NCBI GenBank assembly: GCA_938004025.1
Contig: CALKXC010000075.1
Location: 1-19,047 of the forward strand
Origin: an uncultured Leucothrix sp.
GTDB lineage: Bacteria > Pseudomonadota > Gammaproteobacteria > Thiotrichales > Thiotrichaceae
Reading direction: 5' to 3'
Length of the DNA stretch: 19,047 nucleotides
Below the pieces are notes generated by a model that made no database searches, was not told the origin of the DNA, and saw only the letters and a list, made by a program, of their open reading frames with translations. Position 1 is the stretch's first letter. The number at the start of each line of letters is the position of its first letter. Position numbers and translations under genes: made by a program. Shown piece after piece: positions 16,336 through 19,047 of the stretch.

Positions 16336-17751
16336 ATGCCAAGCAAAAATAATTCAAGGAACTTAGCCACGATATCCGAAGTTGTAAAGGGCGGCTATTG
16401 TGTCGGCTGTGGCACCTGCGCTTTTCGCGCCGGTGGTAAAATGTTGTTTACCGACATGGGGGAATACGTACCAGATATTGATTCAACCGACTATTCAGCT
16501 TACGCTAGTTCGTGTCCCTCACTACAACCTGAACAAAACGAAACGGTTATTGGGTCGAATTTATTTCGAGAAAATGCCACTCACGAAATTGGTCTGGGTC
16601 ACGTTACAGGGACCTTTGCAGGCTACGCAAACGAAGGTTCTTTTAGACAACATGGTACCTCCGGTGGAATGGTTAGTTGGGTCTTAGCAGAATTAATGCG
16701 TAAAGATATTATTGATTCCGTCGTTCACGTTAAAGAAGTTGAAGGAGCAAATACAGAAGGCCCTTTTTACGAATACGGAAAAAGCACGACAATAAGTGAG
16801 GTAAAGCAAAATTCAAAAACTAAGTATCACGTTGTCGAACTCTCCAAAATACTTAGAGAAATAAAAGAATCAGACGACAGAGTTGCAGTAGTAGGAGTAC
16901 CCTGCATGATCAAATCGCTGAGGCGTTTGGCACGTCTAGATAAAGATATTAAGAAACGAGTAGTGTTCACTATCTCGTTAGTTTGCGGCCATCTGAAGTC
17001 TGTAAATTGGAGTCGCTCTCTGAGTTGGGGTGCTGGCATTCATCCAAACCAAATGAAAAATATCCAGTATAGGATCAAAGGAGAGAGCGTACCAGCGAGA
17101 GCATATGTCTGCCAAATTGAAACACAAGACGGTACACAAAAAATCTTGGATACAGCCAATATTGTCGGTGGAAAATACAATGTAGGCTCATTGATGCTAC
17201 CAGCGTGTGACTACTGTGATGATGTTGTAGGCGAAACAGCTGATCTAACGATCGGAGATGCCTGGTTACCAAAATACGATGTGGATAACAGAGGAACAAA
17301 CCTCCTGATAACACGAAGCAATGAGGCTAGAAACTTGTTAATTTCCGCAATGCGAGAAAACAGAATATATTTAGACAACATAACTGCAGACGAAGCTCGC
17401 AGTTCACAGTCTGGAGGATTTCGTCAACGTGGTGAAGGCTTATCTCACAGGTTACAACTAGCTTTAGATATAGGAAAGAAAGTTCCTGAGAAACGCATTA
17501 GGCCTGGGGAATTCAAACTAACAGCACTTCGCAAAGAGGTGTACAAACGTCGCTCTATTGTTTCTAGAGACTCAAGAATTGCATTTAAGGAAGCAATAGA
17601 GAAAAACGACTATAGTATATTTGTGTCTCGAATGAAGAGACAACTTGTAATACTCAGGCACCTGGAGTTCGCTACCTCCTTCCCCCGACTGTTTATTAAT
17701 AAATTCAACCGAGCAATCCGAGGTATTGCACTTCGAATGGGTAGAGCCTAA
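16336..17751 (+). CDS. Coenzyme F420 hydrogenase/dehydrogenase beta subunit (FrhB)-family iron-sulfur flavoprotein
   Basis: This 471-residue cytoplasmic protein has the two-part FrhB/FpoF family layout. An N-terminal cluster site is GYCVGCGTC (Cys22, 25, 28) with Cys60 in SSCPS as a likely fourth ligand. The TFAGYANEGSFRQHGTSGGM segment is the family's N-terminal domain mark. The C-terminal domain has VVGVPCMIKSLRRL (Cys190), ISLVCGHLKSVNW (Cys217) and the CDYCDDVVGETADLTIGDAW stretch (Cys291, Cys294). Those four could hold a second cluster. Family members include F420-reducing hydrogenase beta, the F420-oxidising FpoF and the ferredoxin-type 8-vinyl reductase BciB, so a flavin-linked electron transfer or reduction is likely. 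F420 itself is unlikely in such an organism. Its substrate is unknown; the setting between a WcaF-like acetyltransferase and a GT2, near a pyruvyl transferase, points to sugar modification. The last 90 residues are basic and not part of the family core. Confidence 0.88.
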   Translation: MPSKNNSRNLATISEVVKGGYCVGCGTCAFRAGGKMLFTDMGEYVPDIDSTDYSAYASSCPSLQPEQNETVIGSNLFRENATHEIGLGHVTGTFAGYANEGSFRQHGTSGGMVSWVLAELMRKDIIDSVVHVKEVEGANTEGPFYEYGKSTTISEVKQNSKTKYHVVELSKILREIKESDDRVAVVGVPCMIKSLRRLARLDKDIKKRVVFTISLVCGHLKSVNWSRSLSWGAGIHPNQMKNIQYRIKGESVPARAYVCQIETQDGTQKILDTANIVGGKYNVGSLMLPACDYCDDVVGETADLTIGDAWLPKYDVDNRGTNLLITRSNEARNLLISAMRENRIYLDNITADEARSSQSGGFRQRGEGLSHRLQLALDIGKKVPEKRIRPGEFKLTALRKEVYKRRSIVSRDSRIAFKEAIEKNDYSIFVSRMKRQLVILRHLEFATSFPRLFINKFNRAIRGIALRMGRA

Positions 17752-18672
17752 ATGGTTACCGTCATTGTATTAACTTTCAATGAAGAACTACACATTGCTC
17801 GGTGTTTAGAGTCGGTAGCCGACTTAAAAACTCGATTAGTTATCGTTGACTCTGGCTCTCGAGACGACACTGTAGCCATTGCTAATTCTTTTGGAGCACA
17901 GGTTTTTCAAAACTCTTTTTTCAGCCAAGCTCAACAGTTCAACTGGGCAATGGAAAACTGTGACATCAGGTCTGATTGGGTACTACGGCTCGATGCAGAT
18001 GAAGTTATCGATAAAGAACTGAGTAGAAACATTGCCGAATTCGTCAAGCTTGATGGCTACGGTTACAGTGGCGCCGTATTTCATAGAAAACATATTTTTT
18101 TAGGTAAATGGATACGCTTCGGAGGCAGATACCCACTACCTATGCTCAGATTATTCAAGAGAGGTTTTGCCCACGTTGAGCCTCGATGGATGGATGAGCA
18201 TATCGTATTAGACAAAGGATCCTCAATTGTTCTTAAAGGTGGCTTTGAAGACAACAACCTCAACAACGTTAGCTGGTTTATAGATAAACATAATCACTAT
18301 GCGACACGAGAAATAGTTGATATTTATTTGAAGTTATTTTTTTCTGAATCAAATTCAAAAATATCAAAATCAACAAGTTTTTCAATTAAATTTAAGCGTT
18401 TTTTAAAACAAGAACTATATTTAAAATTGCCTTTTTTTGTTCGTCCTTGTCTTTATTTTTTCTATAGATATGTAGTTCAATTGGGATTTTTAGACGGTTC
18501 TCGTGGGTTTGCCTATCATTACATGCAGGGATTTTGGTATAGATGCCTAGTAGATCTTAAATGTGTTGAATTTGAGGACATTTGTTCCAATTTAGATGAT
18601 CTATCGTCTAGATTAAGTGCTTTGGAGAATTACTCAGGATACGACTTGTCCAAATATAGACATTTAGTTTGA
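17752..18672 (+). CDS. GT2 family glycosyltransferase (WcaA/WaaE-like)
   Basis: This 306-residue GT-A enzyme starts with VTVIVLTFNEELHIARCLES, a nucleotide-sugar fold, followed by VDSGSRDDTVAIA. The metal-binding motif is RLDADE (D81, D83). A WMDEH segment near 145 supplies the likely catalytic acid region, then a KHNHYATRE stretch and the membrane-associated end LGFLDGSRGFAYHYMQGFWY. The last features recur in GT2 enzymes of the WaaE/KdtX and exopolysaccharide kind. It would transfer one sugar to the lipid-linked acceptor at the cytoplasmic membrane. The ATG begins directly after the previous stop with no gap. A stretch near 18320-18480 is strikingly AT-rich. The coding sequence is complete: mobile DNA begins only after the TGA at 18672. 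Confidence 0.92.
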   Translation: MVTVIVLTFNEELHIARCLESVADLKTRLVIVDSGSRDDTVAIANSFGAQVFQNSFFSQAQQFNWAMENCDIRSDWVLRLDADEVIDKELSRNIAEFVKLDGYGYSGAVFHRKHIFLGKWIRFGGRYPLPMLRLFKRGFAHVEPRWMDEHIVLDKGSSIVLKGGFEDNNLNNVSWFIDKHNHYATREIVDIYLKLFFSESNSKISKSTSFSIKFKRFLKQELYLKLPFFVRPCLYFFYRYVVQLGFLDGSRGFAYHYMQGFWYRCLVDLKCVEFEDICSNLDDLSSRLSALENYSGYDLSKYRHLV

Positions 18673-18710
18673 GAGAAATTCAAATCGTAAGTGTGCCCCC
18701 ACGCGCGTTG

Positions 18711-18775
18711 TCAAGATAGCTGACCGATAGACCTATATGCAACGGTAGCTGCCCCCTGCATCAGGATAGTTGACC
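18711..18775. repeat. Two near-identical 15-base units, 50 bases apart
   Basis: TCAAGATAGCTGACC (18711-18725) and TCAGGATAGTTGACC (18761-18775) agree at 13 of 15 positions, and their starts are exactly 50 bases apart. They lie in the non-coding stretch between the GT2 gene and the insertion-sequence ends and look like transposon-end sequence, but I cannot assign a family. Confidence 0.5.
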
Positions 18776-18815
18776 TCTACTCTCGAGTAGACTCTTAGAA
18801 TTAGCAGGGAGCGGT

Positions 18816-18907
18816 TGTAATCCCCCCTAAAAAGCACTGGACTAATAAGTAGAGATTTCCGCATACTTTTGATGCAGGAGATTTCAATGAGAAAATCACG
18901 TTTTACA
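18816..18907 (+). mobile_element. Left end of an IS3-family element, cut short
   Basis: The stretch ends in GCAGGAG, six bases, then an ATG that reads MRKSRFT, the standard start of IS3-family OrfA. A TG-leading end is expected upstream: TGTAATCCCCCC at 18816 or TGGACTAATAAG at 18838, so the left boundary is uncertain. The element is broken after codon 7, at the exact base where IS66-type sequence starts. Confidence 0.62.
18887..18907 (+). pseudogene. IS3-family orfA, first seven codons only
   Basis: The frame reads MRKSRFT and then leaves the family pattern, reaching a stop at 18938-18940. A good ribosome site (GGAG, seven bases ahead) is retained. It is interpreted as the stub left by insertion of the following element; the rest of orfA and orfB may lie on its far side, outside the window. 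Confidence 0.6.
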
Positions 18908-19047
18908 GTAAGCGATTCCAAATCGACGTTGTATACCTGAGCTGCTAGTCGCGCGAAGATGTGCCCACACTTTTTGGAGCACATCCTTATGCCAACAGAA
19001 CCTACTCAGAATCGCCGCCACTTCTGGGAACAACATGTCGCAGACTA
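18908..19047 (+). mobile_element. Left end of an IS66-family element
   Basis: IS66-family ends characteristically begin GTAAGCG, and GTAAGCG stands at 18908, 81 bases ahead of a tnpA-like start, the usual leader length. The preceding eight bases, GTTTTACA (18900-18907), would be the target copy if the family's 8-bp duplication was made. The rest of the element is beyond the window. Confidence 0.62.
18989..19047 (+). CDS. tnpA: IS66-family accessory protein TnpA, N-terminal fragment
   Basis: ATG at 18989 has a GGAG nine bases ahead and opens 19 codons, MPTEPTQNRRHFWEQHVAD, before the window ends. The FWEQHV pattern is that of the small helix-turn-helix TnpA proteins of IS66 elements, which continue with a W-x-x-SGLSQ-type segment. 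TnpA acts with TnpB and the TnpC transposase. The call is from a short fragment and leans on the matching end sequence upstream. Confidence 0.6.
   Translation, partial: MPTEPTQNRRHFWEQHVAD

Noticed and set aside
18733..18984. 83-codon minus-strand frame at the right edge
   Set aside because: It crosses the paired repeats and both insertion-sequence ends, so it is a chance frame.
1..19047. CRISPR array, phage genes or a toxin-antitoxin pair
   Set aside because: No regularly spaced repeats, phage structural motifs or small paired genes were seen on either strand.

Overview
The window is most of a Wzx/Wzy-type exopolysaccharide or capsule locus from a Gram-negative bacterium, most likely a gammaproteobacterium. 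The evidence is an outer-membrane lipoprotein exporter, an outer-membrane barrel protein, a fused Wzz/BY-kinase copolymerase, and several genes resembling the colanic-acid wca set. The DNA is moderately AT-rich and most of the sugar genes overlap or abut. I cannot name a species from the sequence.

Layout. Positions 1-7133 are read on the minus strand. In transcription order they encode a WecA/MraY-family polyprenyl-phosphate sugar-1-phosphate transferase (7133-6057), a putative outer-membrane beta-barrel protein (about 5834-4608), a short Wza/GumB-type export lipoprotein (4391-3780), and a 910-residue Wzc-like copolymerase/tyrosine kinase (3780-1048). A good intrinsic terminator follows at 1032-1003. 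Beyond it lies a DUF218 (YdcF/ElyC-like) membrane protein that runs off the window (824-1). A gene-poor stretch of about 1 kb (7134-8129) separates this set from the plus-strand set and holds an 18-bp palindrome next to a candidate promoter.

The plus-strand set is wcaJ-like (8130), wcaI-like GT4 (9682), a 690-bp gap, then a tightly packed series: Wzx-like flippase, Wzy-like polymerase, xenobiotic-type acetyltransferase, polysaccharide pyruvyl transferase, WcaF-like acetyltransferase, an iron-sulfur/flavin FrhB-family protein, and a GT2 glycosyltransferase ending at 18672. The right edge is mobile DNA: a cut-down IS3-family left end (orfA kept for seven codons), apparently interrupted exactly at codon 7 by the left end of an IS66-family element whose tnpA starts at 18989.

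How the parts fit. WcaJ-like and/or WecA-like enzymes load the first sugar on undecaprenyl phosphate. WcaI-like and GT2 enzymes extend it. The two acetyltransferases and the pyruvyl transferase (perhaps with the FrhB-family redox protein) decorate it. Wzx flips it, Wzy polymerises it, Wzc controls length and couples to Wza, and the barrel protein is a candidate outer-membrane exit. The points most worth a second look are the FrhB-family protein among acyl/pyruvyl decoration genes, the barrel plus short exporter pair, the 100-residue tail after the kinase tyrosine cluster, the two different initiating transferases, and the operator-like palindrome.
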